From Rubricella sp038526735 (GTDB lineage Bacteria; Pseudomonadota; Alphaproteobacteria; Rhodobacterales; Rhodobacteraceae): a DNA stretch of 23,635 nt. The notes beneath the pieces are model-generated. The model saw only the letters and a list, made by a program, of their open reading frames with translations. It ran no database searches and was not told the origin of the DNA. Every line of letters starts with the position of its first letter. The first letter of the stretch is position 1. The stretch covers positions 1 through 23,635 of the forward strand of contig JBCBGM010000041.1 in NCBI GenBank assembly GCA_038526735.1. The letters run 5' to 3'. Made by a program: the position numbers and the translations under genes. Below, piece after piece: positions 7,667-14,123 of the stretch.

Positions 7667-8472
7667 AACCCCAGCTCAACGCCCGGCAGGTCCAGCGCGC
7701 GCACCACGTCGCGCACCTCTTGCCGGGCAGCAATGTTGGACAGGTTGAGAGAGATCTCGCCCGTATCTTTCAGGTCGAGCAGGGTGAGGCCCGAGAGGAA
7801 CATCTCCCGAAAGACCACCCGCTCACCAAAGCCCGGGATCACACGAAAGCCAATGCGCTTGGCCAGATCGCCCAAAGCCGCCCCCACACGCCGCTTGTTG
7901 CGGGCGTTGAGGGTTGAGATACGGTTGCGCAGCACCACCCAGTCCACCGGCTTCAGCCCGGCCTTCTGCCGCAGCTTGCGCGCCTCCCAGACCATCTCTG
8001 AATAGATCGATGGGCCACGGACCTTGCCCGTTTCTGGGTCGAGCTTTGCCAGAAGGTCAAAGTCGATCAGGCTGTCGTTCATCGGCGTGATCAACGTGTC
8101 AGCGGCCGAATGCGCCATCTGGGCATAGCGCGTATGCGCGCCGGGGCAGTCGATCAGGATGAACGAGCAGGACTGATCAAGGGTGTTCAGCGCCTCCGCA
8201 AAGCGCGTCTCTTCCTCGGCCTGCGCCGCGCTCACACTGTCGAGGTTTGAGTAGGCCAGAGTGATGCGCTCGGGCATTGGTAGGGTCGTGCCGGTGCGCT
8301 CAATGAAATTCGCGCGGTTCTCCAGATACCGAAAAAAGCTCTGCTGCCGCAGGTCGAGGTCAATCGCCCCAACCCGATGCCCAGACCGCGCCAGCGCTGC
8401 AAAGAGATGCATCGACGTCGTCGATTTCCCCGAGCCGCCCTTCTCATTCCCCAAGACAATCACATGCGCCAT
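7663..8472 (-). CDS. mipZ: Division-plane positioning ATPase MipZ
   Basis: 269 residues, ParA/MinD-type P-loop ATPase. The deviant Walker A is GNEKGGSGKST (residues 8-18), followed by AIDLDLRQQS and the second acidic motif ILIDCPG. MipZ-specific stretches are PMNDSLIDFDLLAKLDP, WVVLRNRISTLNARNKRR, KRIGFRVIPGFGERVVFREMF and GLTLLDL. In Caulobacter, MipZ binds ParB at the poles and forms a gradient that inhibits FtsZ polymerisation away from midcell. Here it is not near parAB but downstream of rpmE. A strong terminator separates the two genes, so it may have its own promoter or rely on read-through. A GGGGG stretch precedes the ATG. Its stop overlaps the stop of the convergent carboxypeptidase gene by two bases. 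Confidence 0.95.
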   Translation of the reverse strand: MAHVIVLGNEKGGSGKSTTSMHLFAALARSGHRVGAIDLDLRQQSFFRYLENRANFIERTGTTLPMPERITLAYSNLDSVSAAQAEEETRFAEALNTLDQSCSFILIDCPGAHTRYAQMAHSAADTLITPMNDSLIDFDLLAKLDPETGKVRGPSIYSEMVWEARKLRQKAGLKPVDWVVLRNRISTLNARNKRRVGAALGDLAKRIGFRVIPGFGERVVFREMFLSGLTLLDLKDTGEISLNLSNIAARQEVRDVVRALDLPGVELGF

Positions 8473-8493
8473 GCCGAAACCCCCACATGAAAA

Positions 8494-8515
8494 CGCGCGC
8501 CCAAAGGAGCGCGCG
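8494..8515 (-). terminator. Intrinsic terminator after rpmE
   Basis: On the minus strand CGCGCGCTC-CTTT-GGGCGCGCG is a 9-bp stem (one G-T pair) with a 4-nt loop, followed directly by TTTT. It lies 30 bases after the L31 stop and 21 bases before the mipZ start. Confidence 0.85.
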
Positions 8516-8544
8516 CCAAAATTCTTGCTGCCACGGGGCGTCTC

Positions 8545-8766
8545 TTAGAAGCCGAGGCCTTCGTACTTCTTCTTAAACTTGGAGACACGGCCGCCGGTGT
8601 CGAGCAGGCGTTGGTTGCCGCCCGTCCAGGCGGGGTGGGCCGTCGGGTCGATGTCGAGCGTGAGCGTCTCACCCTCTTTGCCGTAGGTGGAACGGGTGAC
8701 GTAGGTCGAGCCATCGGTCATTTTCACTTCGATGAAGTGATAGTCAGGGTGAATATCGTTGCGCAT
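8545..8766 (-). CDS. rpmE: 50S ribosomal protein L31
   Basis: 73 residues. It begins MRNDIHPDYHFIEVKMTDG and has the conserved HPAWTGG and GRVSKFKKKYEGLGF. No cysteine is present, so this is the zinc-independent (C-minus) form of L31 usual in these bacteria. ATG 8766 matches the family start; a longer in-frame extension to 8877 is unlike L31. AGGA lies about ten bases upstream of the ATG. The gene stands between the membrane protein (120-base gap upstream) and mipZ. Confidence 0.96.
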   Translation of the reverse strand: MRNDIHPDYHFIEVKMTDGSTYVTRSTYGKEGETLTLDIDPTAHPAWTGGNQRLLDTGGRVSKFKKKYEGLGF

Positions 8767-8886
8767 CGCGTTTGGTCCTGTGTCGCGCAGACTGATCGGT
8801 TGGGTTGGAGTGCCGCCAAACCGTCGCCCGCAAAGGTTGGATGGCAGCGCATTACAGTGTTGCGCCGCTGCTTGCAAGCGACGTGC

Positions 8887-9792
8887 TTAAAATCCGCGCC
8901 CGGTGCTTTGGCGCTCTTGCCGCGCTTGTCGCAACGCCTTGAGATCAGGCATCGGCTGGGCACCCGCGATCATCTCGTCAAGCTCCGCCTGCCGCTGCTC
9001 CTCGATCCGCTGCTGGTTCTGCGCATAGGCCACAGACGCCCCGGCCGCAAAGATCGGCAACCACAGGAAATTCACCAAGTAGATCGGCAAAATCGCGGCT
9101 AAAATCGAGCTCGGCACCAGCTGGAAGAAATACTGCGAGATCCCCTCCTGATAGGCGATCACCACACCGCCCCACAGGATGAAGGCCACCGGCACATACA
9201 GCAACAACAGGCTAAACCAGCGGTGCCCAAACCCCCAGAACGCATCAATTCTCGGAGGTTTGCGCACCACCGTTGCCGCAGTCCCGGCCATGGCCGTGCC
9301 CAAAATCGCCGCCGAAATTCCATACGGGATCGCATAAGCCATGATCGCGTAGCCAAACGCGGGGTGGATGCTGTCGGTATTGTTCGAAATCACAAAATCC
9401 CGCAGCCCCACCAAGGTAAGCATCCAGTTCGTGGTGAGGGGGAGGCCGCCATAGGTCTCAAGCGCCCAGATCATCGGCGCATAAATCACCAACTGCACAA
9501 TCATCAAAATCGCCCACTGAAACCCCGCCAACCGTCCAAGCCCCTTAAAAATCGCGGGCGGATGGATCGGAGCGGAAACCTTCAGCTGTACCAAACCAGA
9601 GCGCAGCGCGATCAACACCAAGAACGACATCGACGGAGAGATCGTCGCCAGCGCCAAAAACCACCGAACCACCGGGTCCATCTCGCGGCCATAGACGAAA
9701 TACAGCGCAAACAGGAACACCGCATAGGCCGGCAGCATCCGCAGAAAGACCCACGGCGTGATGCGAATGGTATGCGCCAGAAAGGTGACCAT
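8887..9792 (-). CDS. Polytopic membrane protein of unknown function
   Basis: 301 residues. I see about six hydrophobic spans, roughly at 14-35, 42-63, 91-113, 146-175, 193-216 and 225-256. A cytosolic-looking charged tail rich in Gln, Arg and Glu follows (NQQRIEEQRQAELDEMI...QARQERQSTGRGF). No catalytic or transporter motif is recognised. No signal peptide is evident. It sits between rplS (with a terminator) and rpmE, so it is probably transcribed separately. Similar proteins in this position may be lineage-specific to Rhodobacterales (inference). No function is assigned. Confidence 0.8.
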   Translation of the reverse strand: MVTFLAHTIRITPWVFLRMLPAYAVFLFALYFVYGREMDPVVRWFLALATISPSMSFLVLIALRSGLVQLKVSAPIHPPAIFKGLGRLAGFQWAILMIVQLVIYAPMIWALETYGGLPLTTNWMLTLVGLRDFVISNNTDSIHPAFGYAIMAYAIPYGISAAILGTAMAGTAATVVRKPPRIDAFWGFGHRWFSLLLLYVPVAFILWGGVVIAYQEGISQYFFQLVPSSILAAILPIYLVNFLWLPIFAAGASVAYAQNQQRIEEQRQAELDEMIAGAQPMPDLKALRQARQERQSTGRGF

Positions 9793-9832
9793 GCTGCCCT
9801 ATCGCCCTTGATGCTCAGACCACCTTAACACG

Positions 9833-9856
9833 AAAAAAGGCGGCCAAAAGGCCGCC
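9833..9856 (-). terminator. Intrinsic terminator after rplS
   Basis: GGCGGCC-AAAA-GGCCGCC (9839-9856) is a perfect 7-bp stem. On the minus strand six T residues follow (9838-9833). It lies 24 bases after the L19 stop and marks the end of the ffh-to-rplS transcription unit. Confidence 0.93.
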
Positions 9857-9880
9857 CTGAGGAAACAAAGCGAAAGCCGA

Positions 9881-10255
9881 TTACTCGGACTTGGGCTTGT
9901 AGTTGGTCTTTTCCGCGATCCGCGCAGACTTCCCGCGGCGATCGCGCAGGTAGTAGAGCTTAGCGCGGCGCACACGGCCGCGGCGCACCACGGTGATGCT
10001 GTCGATGTTCGGCGAGTGGAGCGGGAACACACGCTCAACACCTTCTCCGAACGAAATTTTGCGCACGGTGAACGAGGCGCCAATGCCCTCGCCGCCCGAA
10101 CGGCCGATCACCACGCCCTCGTAGTTCTGCACACGGGTGCGGGTGCCCTCGGTCACTTTAAAGCCGACCTTCACAGTGTCGCCGGCTGCGAAATCTGGGA
10201 TGTCTTTGCCGAGAGCAGAGATTTGCTCGGCCTCAAGCTGCTGAAGCAGGTTCAT
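9881..10255 (-). CDS. rplS: 50S ribosomal protein L19
   Basis: 124 residues, normal length. Family signatures are FAAGDTVKVGFKVTEGTRTRVQNYEGVVIGR, FTVRKISFGEGVERVFPLHSP and the basic VRRAKLYYLRDRRGKSARI. L19 lies at the 30S-50S interface. Its start follows the trmD stop by four bases, so the two are translated as a coupled pair. A Glu/Lys tail ends the protein. Confidence 0.98.
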   Translation of the reverse strand: MNLLQQLEAEQISALGKDIPDFAAGDTVKVGFKVTEGTRTRVQNYEGVVIGRSGGEGIGASFTVRKISFGEGVERVFPLHSPNIDSITVVRRGRVRRAKLYYLRDRRGKSARIAEKTNYKPKSE

Positions 10256-10259
10256 CGTT

Positions 10260-11123
10260 TCAATCCTTATGCTCGCCTTTTGCGGCGATGGTGTGCGCGT
10301 CCGAGAGCTGTTGGTCTTCTACCGGGTCCGTATGCCCTTCGGCATACGCCCGCCACAGATCGGGACGACGTTCCTTTGTGAGCCGTTCTGACTGATCCCT
10401 TCGCCACTCGGCGATGCGCTGATGATGCCCAGAGAGAAGAACCTCCGGCACCGTCATACCGTTCCAGTCATTTGGCCGTGTGTAGTGTGGATACTCCAAA
10501 AGCCCGTTCGAGAACGACTCGTCCTCGATAGACCCGGCATTTCCAAGCACGCGCGGTATAAGGCGGACCGTGGCATCTAGCAAGGCCTGCGCCGCGATCT
10601 CTCCGCCGGTCATGACAAAGTCCCCGAGGGAAACCTCAAGCATCTGATGTTTCTGGATAATCCGCTCATCAATGCCCTCAAACCGCCCACACAGCAGCGT
10701 CATCCCCGGCCCTTGTGCAAGCTGTGAGACCAGGCTCTGCGTGATCGGCCGCCCTCGCGGAGTAAGATAAATCAGCGGCCAGGGGCCAAACGTATCGCGC
10801 TGGGCATACCGGATGACTTTGTCGAGCACATCCGGCTTCATCACCATCCCCGCACCGCCGCCCGTGGGCGTATCATCCACCTGCCGGTGCTTGCCGAGCC
10901 CAAACTGCCGGATATCCACCGTCTCCAGATGCCACAGCCCGTCCTTGAGTGCGGTGCCAATGAGCGACGCCCCAAGCGGCCCTGGAAACATCTCAGGGTA
11001 AAGCGTCAACACCTTCGCGCGAAACGCATCCGCGAGGCGCGGGCGATCCTCCATTAAAGCGCGGGGTTTGAGCGAGGCAGAGATAGCCAGCCGCCCATGC
11101 GATTTGTTTGGCCGCTCCGTCAC
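10260..11123 (-). CDS. trmD: tRNA (guanine-37-N1)-methyltransferase TrmD
   Basis: 287 residues. TrmD makes m1G37 next to the anticodon and prevents +1 frameshifts. The SPOUT knot is visible in PLIYLTPRGRPITQ, LLCGRFEGIDERI, VSLGDFVMTGGEIAA and RVLGNAGSIEDESF; the tRNA-binding C-terminus has VPEVLLSGHHQRIAEWRR. The start is uncertain. GTG 11123 gives an N-terminal extension (KSHGRLAISASLKPRALM) that I recall from other Rhodobacterales TrmD proteins, while ATG 11054 would begin MEDRPRL. Neither has a clear ribosome-binding site. It is separated from rimM by a 189-base block of repeats, unlike the tight spacing elsewhere in the operon. Confidence 0.96.
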   Translation of the reverse strand: MTERPNKSHGRLAISASLKPRALMEDRPRLADAFRAKVLTLYPEMFPGPLGASLIGTALKDGLWHLETVDIRQFGLGKHRQVDDTPTGGGAGMVMKPDVLDKVIRYAQRDTFGPWPLIYLTPRGRPITQSLVSQLAQGPGMTLLCGRFEGIDERIIQKHQMLEVSLGDFVMTGGEIAAQALLDATVRLIPRVLGNAGSIEDESFSNGLLEYPHYTRPNDWNGMTVPEVLLSGHHQRIAEWRRDQSERLTKERRPDLWRAYAEGHTDPVEDQQLSDAHTIAAKGEHKD

Positions 11124-11312
11124 CAGACACGCCCGCCCTTCGGTTGGGCGTGGCCGGGGGGCCAGCCCCCCGGACCCCCCGGGATATTTGACACTCTGCA
11201 GGGGAAGGCGCGCGCACCCTCCATCTTCGTCGGTTTCGAAATATTCCGGGGTGAACCAGCCGACTCGCCGAAGGCGACGCGGCTGGTGAGGGGCAGAGCC
11301 CCTGTGACCCGC
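11124..11312. repeat. Composite inverted repeat (REP-doublet-like) between rimM and trmD
   Basis: This 189-base spacer is built of hairpins. CCGGGGGG-CCAG-CCCCCCGG (11154-11173) is a perfect 8-bp stem. CCCGGGATATTT (11178-11189) faces AAATATTCCGGG (11239-11250) as inverted arms matching at 11 of 12 positions across a 49-base spacer. ACCAGCCG (11255-11262) pairs with CGGCTGGT (11280-11287), enclosing CGCC/GGCG. AGGGGC-AGA-GCCCCT is at 11289-11303. GGGGCTCTGCCCC and CCCCGGAATATTT are motifs that I recall as frequent between genes in Rhodobacteraceae. There is no open frame of note and no T-tract. It would put strong RNA structure in the middle of the ribosomal operon. Confidence 0.75.
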
Positions 11313-11819
11313 TCAGGTCTCATCGGGAAGGTCCACAACGAGGCGGCCTCCTGCGATATCGACCGTGGGCACGACCTCTGCGGTGAAAGGCACAAGCCGG
11401 TCGGCGCCGCCGGGCAGGCGCAGCTCAAGTACATCGCCCGCGCCGTGGTCATGAACTGCGCGCACCTTGCCGATCTCGACCCCGCCGGGATCAAACGCGC
11501 TGAGGCCGATGAGATCAGCGTAGTAGAACTCGTCGTCCTCGGGTTCGGGCAGACGTTCGCGGGGCAGGTAGAGGCGGGTGCCTTTGAGCGCATCCGCCGC
11601 CTCTTTGCTGCCCACGCCCGAGAGCTTTGCTGCAAAGCCGCCCTTGACTGCGCGGGTGAGGGTGACGTCGAAGCTTTTGCTCTCATCCTCGGTCACCAGC
11701 GGGCCATAGGCGGTGATGTCTTCGGGGTCAGCCGTGAACGACTTGACCCGCACCTCCCCGCGCACGCCGAAAGCGCCGGCAATAGCGCCGACGCAGACGA
11801 GGTGTTTGGGGGTCGCCAT
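11313..11819 (-). CDS. rimM: Ribosome maturation factor RimM
   Basis: 168 residues. RimM binds S19 in the 30S head and assists 16S rRNA processing. The N-terminal barrel has VGAIAGAFGVRGEVRVKSFT, and the PRC-barrel half has EFYYADLIGLSAFD, GKVRAVHDHGAGDVLEL and LVPFTAEVVPTVDIAGGRLVVDLP. It starts at ATG 11819, 24 bases after the rpsP stop. Immediately after its stop begins the structured repeat block. Confidence 0.97.
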   Translation of the reverse strand: MATPKHLVCVGAIAGAFGVRGEVRVKSFTADPEDITAYGPLVTEDESKSFDVTLTRAVKGGFAAKLSGVGSKEAADALKGTRLYLPRERLPEPEDDEFYYADLIGLSAFDPGGVEIGKVRAVHDHGAGDVLELRLPGGADRLVPFTAEVVPTVDIAGGRLVVDLPDET

Positions 11820-11843
11820 GCGCGAGGGTGGCCGGGCCGAGGA

Positions 11844-12245
11844 TTACTCCTCTGCCGCGGCCTCTTCGGCTGGGGCTGCTGCTGCTTCGGCAGCGGCTTC
11901 GGCGGCCTCAGCCGCTTTTGCGGCTTTCTCTTCGGCGCGCTCCTGCGCTTTTTTGCCTGGCTTCGCTCTGTTGGGGTTGTTGCGCTCGGTCTTTTCAAGC
12001 GTTCCCGCCGCCTCAAGGAAGCGTGCAACGCGGTCGGTGGGCTGGGCGCCCTGGCTCAGCCAGTGCTGCACACGCTCCATGTCGAGCTTGACGCGCTCCT
12101 CGGAGTCCTTCGGCAACAGCGGGTTATAGGTGCCCAGCTTCTCGATAAAGCGGCCATCGCGGGGCTTGCGGCTGTCAGCGGCGACAACCGAGTAGAACGG
12201 GCGCTTCTTTGAGCCGCCGCGGGCAAGACGAATGGAAACAGCCAT
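11844..12245 (-). CDS. rpsP: 30S ribosomal protein S16
   Basis: 133 residues. The core (about residues 1-80) is canonical: MAVSIRLARGGSKKRPFYSVVAAD and GRFIEKLGTYNPLL. The rest is an extended tail, first basic (NNPNRAKPGKKAQERAEEK), then an Ala/Glu low-complexity segment ending AEEAAAEE. Such tails are usual in alphaproteobacterial S16. An AGGAG site lies upstream of the ATG. The 45-base gap to the chorismate mutase stop has no convincing terminator, so I place it in the same unit. Confidence 0.98.
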   Translation of the reverse strand: MAVSIRLARGGSKKRPFYSVVAADSRKPRDGRFIEKLGTYNPLLPKDSEERVKLDMERVQHWLSQGAQPTDRVARFLEAAGTLEKTERNNPNRAKPGKKAQERAEEKAAKAAEAAEAAAEAAAAPAEEAAAEE

Positions 12246-12290
12246 GGTGATTTCTCCTATCTGAATGGCGATTGGGGCGCGCTTTGGCCC

Positions 12291-12587
12291 CTATTTCTGG
12301 AATTGTTCGTGGTGTCGGATGACTTCCTGAATGATGAAGTTCAGGAATTTCTGGGCGAAGTCGGGGTCGAGCTCTGCATCCTCGCACAGCTTGTTCAGCC
12401 GCTCGATCTGGCGCGCCTCCCGCGCCGGGTCAGAGGGGGGCAGGGTGTGCTCTGCCTTTAGCTTGCCCACGGCCTGCGTGCGCTTGAACCGCTCGGCCAG
12501 CGCATAAACGAGGATCGCGTCGAGGTTGTCGATGCTGGCGCGATGCTCGGCCAGGATCTCTTGTGCGCGGGAGATGGTGTCGGTCAT
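12291..12587 (-). CDS. Chorismate mutase, AroQ class
   Basis: 98 residues, all-helical monofunctional AroQ type. It converts chorismate to prephenate on the route to Phe and Tyr. Family features are the first helix IDNLDAILVYALAERFKRTQAVGKLKAEHTLPPSDPAREARQ (long stretch from residue 19), with the active-site Arg and Lys of helix 1 and R..RQ, then FAQKFLNFIIQEVIRHHEQ. No signal peptide is seen, so it is cytosolic. Its ATG overlaps the TGA of the upstream GNAT gene (ATGA), showing translational coupling. Its place next to rpsP probably reflects Rhodobacterales gene order and not a shared pathway. Confidence 0.93.
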   Translation of the reverse strand: MTDTISRAQEILAEHRASIDNLDAILVYALAERFKRTQAVGKLKAEHTLPPSDPAREARQIERLNKLCEDAELDPDFAQKFLNFIIQEVIRHHEQFQK

Positions 12588-13090
12588 GCGGAACCCTCTG
12601 GGCGGGTGTGGCGGAAGACGAGATCGCCCTCGTCGGGGGCAGGGGCGGCGGGGTCGAGCACGCCGCCGATGGCCTCTGCCACTTTGATGGAGGCGGCGTT
12701 GTCTGGGTCGACATAGCTGACGAAGGTGTCCCAGCCGAGCGAGCCAAAGGCGAAGTCGCGCGCAGCTTGTGCCGCTTCGCGGGCGTAACCTTTGCCCTCA
12801 AACCCATCATAGAGCTGCCAGCCCAACTCTTGCTCGGGGTAGCTCGGCGGGTGTTGCAAGACGACCTGACCGGTGTGAGCGTCATCTTTGGTCCGCAAGA
12901 TGGCCCAAGCCTGCCCCAATCCCAGCGGGGCTTGGGCGACATCGCTGCTGAACGCATGCCATGCCGCCGCGCGGGTGAGGGGGCCGCCCATGTAGCGGGA
13001 CCGCTCACTCGCAAAGAGGGCAGCATAGTCCTCAAAATCGGCCATCACATGCGGGCGCAGCGTCAGCCGTTCTGTCTGCAACGTGCTCAT
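12584..13090 (-). CDS. GNAT family N-acetyltransferase (RimJ-like), third of three in tandem
   Basis: 168 residues. It begins LQTERLTLRPHVMADFEDYAALF, typical of the RimJ/RimL type (Acetyltransf_3). The acetyl-CoA-binding segment is GWQLYDGFEGKGYAREAAQAARDFAF, then TFVSYVDPDNAASIKVAEAIGG. The substrate is unknown: ribosomal protein N-termini, aminoglycosides or small amines are all possible. It overlaps the genes on both sides by four bases (ATGA). It is most similar by eye to the next gene upstream. Confidence 0.92.
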   Translation of the reverse strand: MSTLQTERLTLRPHVMADFEDYAALFASERSRYMGGPLTRAAAWHAFSSDVAQAPLGLGQAWAILRTKDDAHTGQVVLQHPPSYPEQELGWQLYDGFEGKGYAREAAQAARDFAFGSLGWDTFVSYVDPDNAASIKVAEAIGGVLDPAAPAPDEGDLVFRHTRPEGSA

Positions 13091-13611
13091 TGCAGCACCT
13101 CCGGCGCAGGATGGCGCCAGACTTTCATCGCGCCGTATTTCTCGTGCGTGAAGTCGTAATCGTAGGCCGCGCCCATCCGTTCTGCCAATGCGCGAGAGCG
13201 GGTGTTGGCCGGGTCGATGAGAGAGATGCAGGTGCTCCAGTCGAGCACTTCATAGGCGTAATCGCGCGCGGCCATCGCGGCCTCATAGGCCAGCCCCTTG
13301 CCCTCAGTCCCATCAAACACCAGCCAGCCCACCTCTGGCTCGGGCCACCCTTCAGGGTTGTGCAGACCGATGAGGCCAAGCGCCGTGTCGTCGCCCTTCA
13401 GCGTCATGACCCAGCGACCATAGCCCAAGAGGTGCCAATGCCCGATCACCCCGGCAAAGAGGCGCCAAGCGTCGTGCCGCTCCAGAGGGCCGCCCACCAT
13501 GTGCGAGCGTGGGCCAGCGTAAAACGCGGCCATCGCGTCAAAATCCCGAGGCATGGGCGCGCGCAGGATCATCCGCTCCGTCTCGAGGGTGGGGATGGTG
13601 ATCGTCGTCAT
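13087..13611 (-). CDS. GNAT family N-acetyltransferase (RimJ-like), second of three in tandem
   Basis: 174 residues. The N-terminus is LETERMILRAPMPRDFDAMAAFYAG, followed by GGPLERHDAWRLFAGVIGHWHLLGYGRWVM. The acetyl-CoA loop region is GWLVFDGTEGKGLAYEAAMAARDYAY, and CISLIDPANTRSRALAERMGA closes the fold. It is complete and typical in length. ATG 13611 overlaps the TGA of the preceding GNAT gene. The pattern RSHMVGGPLERxDAWRxFA, shared with the third copy, indicates that the genes arose by tandem duplication. Confidence 0.92.
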   Translation of the reverse strand: MTTITIPTLETERMILRAPMPRDFDAMAAFYAGPRSHMVGGPLERHDAWRLFAGVIGHWHLLGYGRWVMTLKGDDTALGLIGLHNPEGWPEPEVGWLVFDGTEGKGLAYEAAMAARDYAYEVLDWSTCISLIDPANTRSRALAERMGAAYDYDFTHEKYGAMKVWRHPAPEVLQ

Positions 13612-14123
13612 GCCGCCACCTGAAAGTCATAGGTCAGCGCGCCCGGCATGTAGTCTGGAGCCTCAAGGTCAGGGCGCAGTCTCGCACCAAGGCGTTCCGC
13701 CACGCGCAGTGAGGCGGTGTTCGCCGGATAGACGTTGGCCTGCACCTGCGACAGGCCCAGATGCGCGCGCGCATAGTCGAGGGCGGCGCGGGCGGCCTCT
13801 GTCGCATAGCCCTGACCTTCGTACTCAGCAGACCACAGCGTCCAAGTATGCTCGGGCACCGTGTCGGGGGTCATCTGTAGAAAGCCCGTGTGCCCGATCC
13901 CGGCAGAGGCGTCATCGAGCGCAATTACCCAGCGGCCAAAGCCGCGCGCCGTCCAGTGGCCTACCAGCTCCATAAAGCTGCGATTGGCCTCGAATTCGGT
14001 CATGGTGCCGCTGGCCAACGCGACGCGCTCCGACATGCGGTACGCCGTGTAGGGTGCCAGGTCTTGCACCTCGGGGGCGCGCAGGATCAAACGATCCGTC
14101 CGTATGGTCGGCACGGTGATCAC
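13608..14123 (-). CDS. GNAT family N-acetyltransferase (RimJ-like), first of three in tandem
   Basis: 171 residues, beginning at a GTG that overlaps the ffh stop (GTGA). The fold is seen in IRTDRLILRAPEVQDLAPYTAY, GHWTARGFGRWVIAL, the acetyl-CoA loop AEYEGQGYATEAARAALDYAR and VYPANTASLRVAERLGARL. It is the most divergent of the three: it lacks the GGP motif of the others (MSERVALASGTMTEFEANRSFMEL in that place). GTG initiation and overlap suggest a low, coupled level of translation. The substrate is unknown. Confidence 0.92.
   Translation of the reverse strand: MITVPTIRTDRLILRAPEVQDLAPYTAYRMSERVALASGTMTEFEANRSFMELVGHWTARGFGRWVIALDDASAGIGHTGFLQMTPDTVPEHTWTLWSAEYEGQGYATEAARAALDYARAHLGLSQVQANVYPANTASLRVAERLGARLRPDLEAPDYMPGALTYDFQVAA

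Noticed and set aside
11097..12212. Plus-strand frame of 371 codons across trmD/rimM/rpsP
   Set aside because: Antisense to three certain genes and runs through the repeat block; composition Gly/Leu/Arg without motifs.
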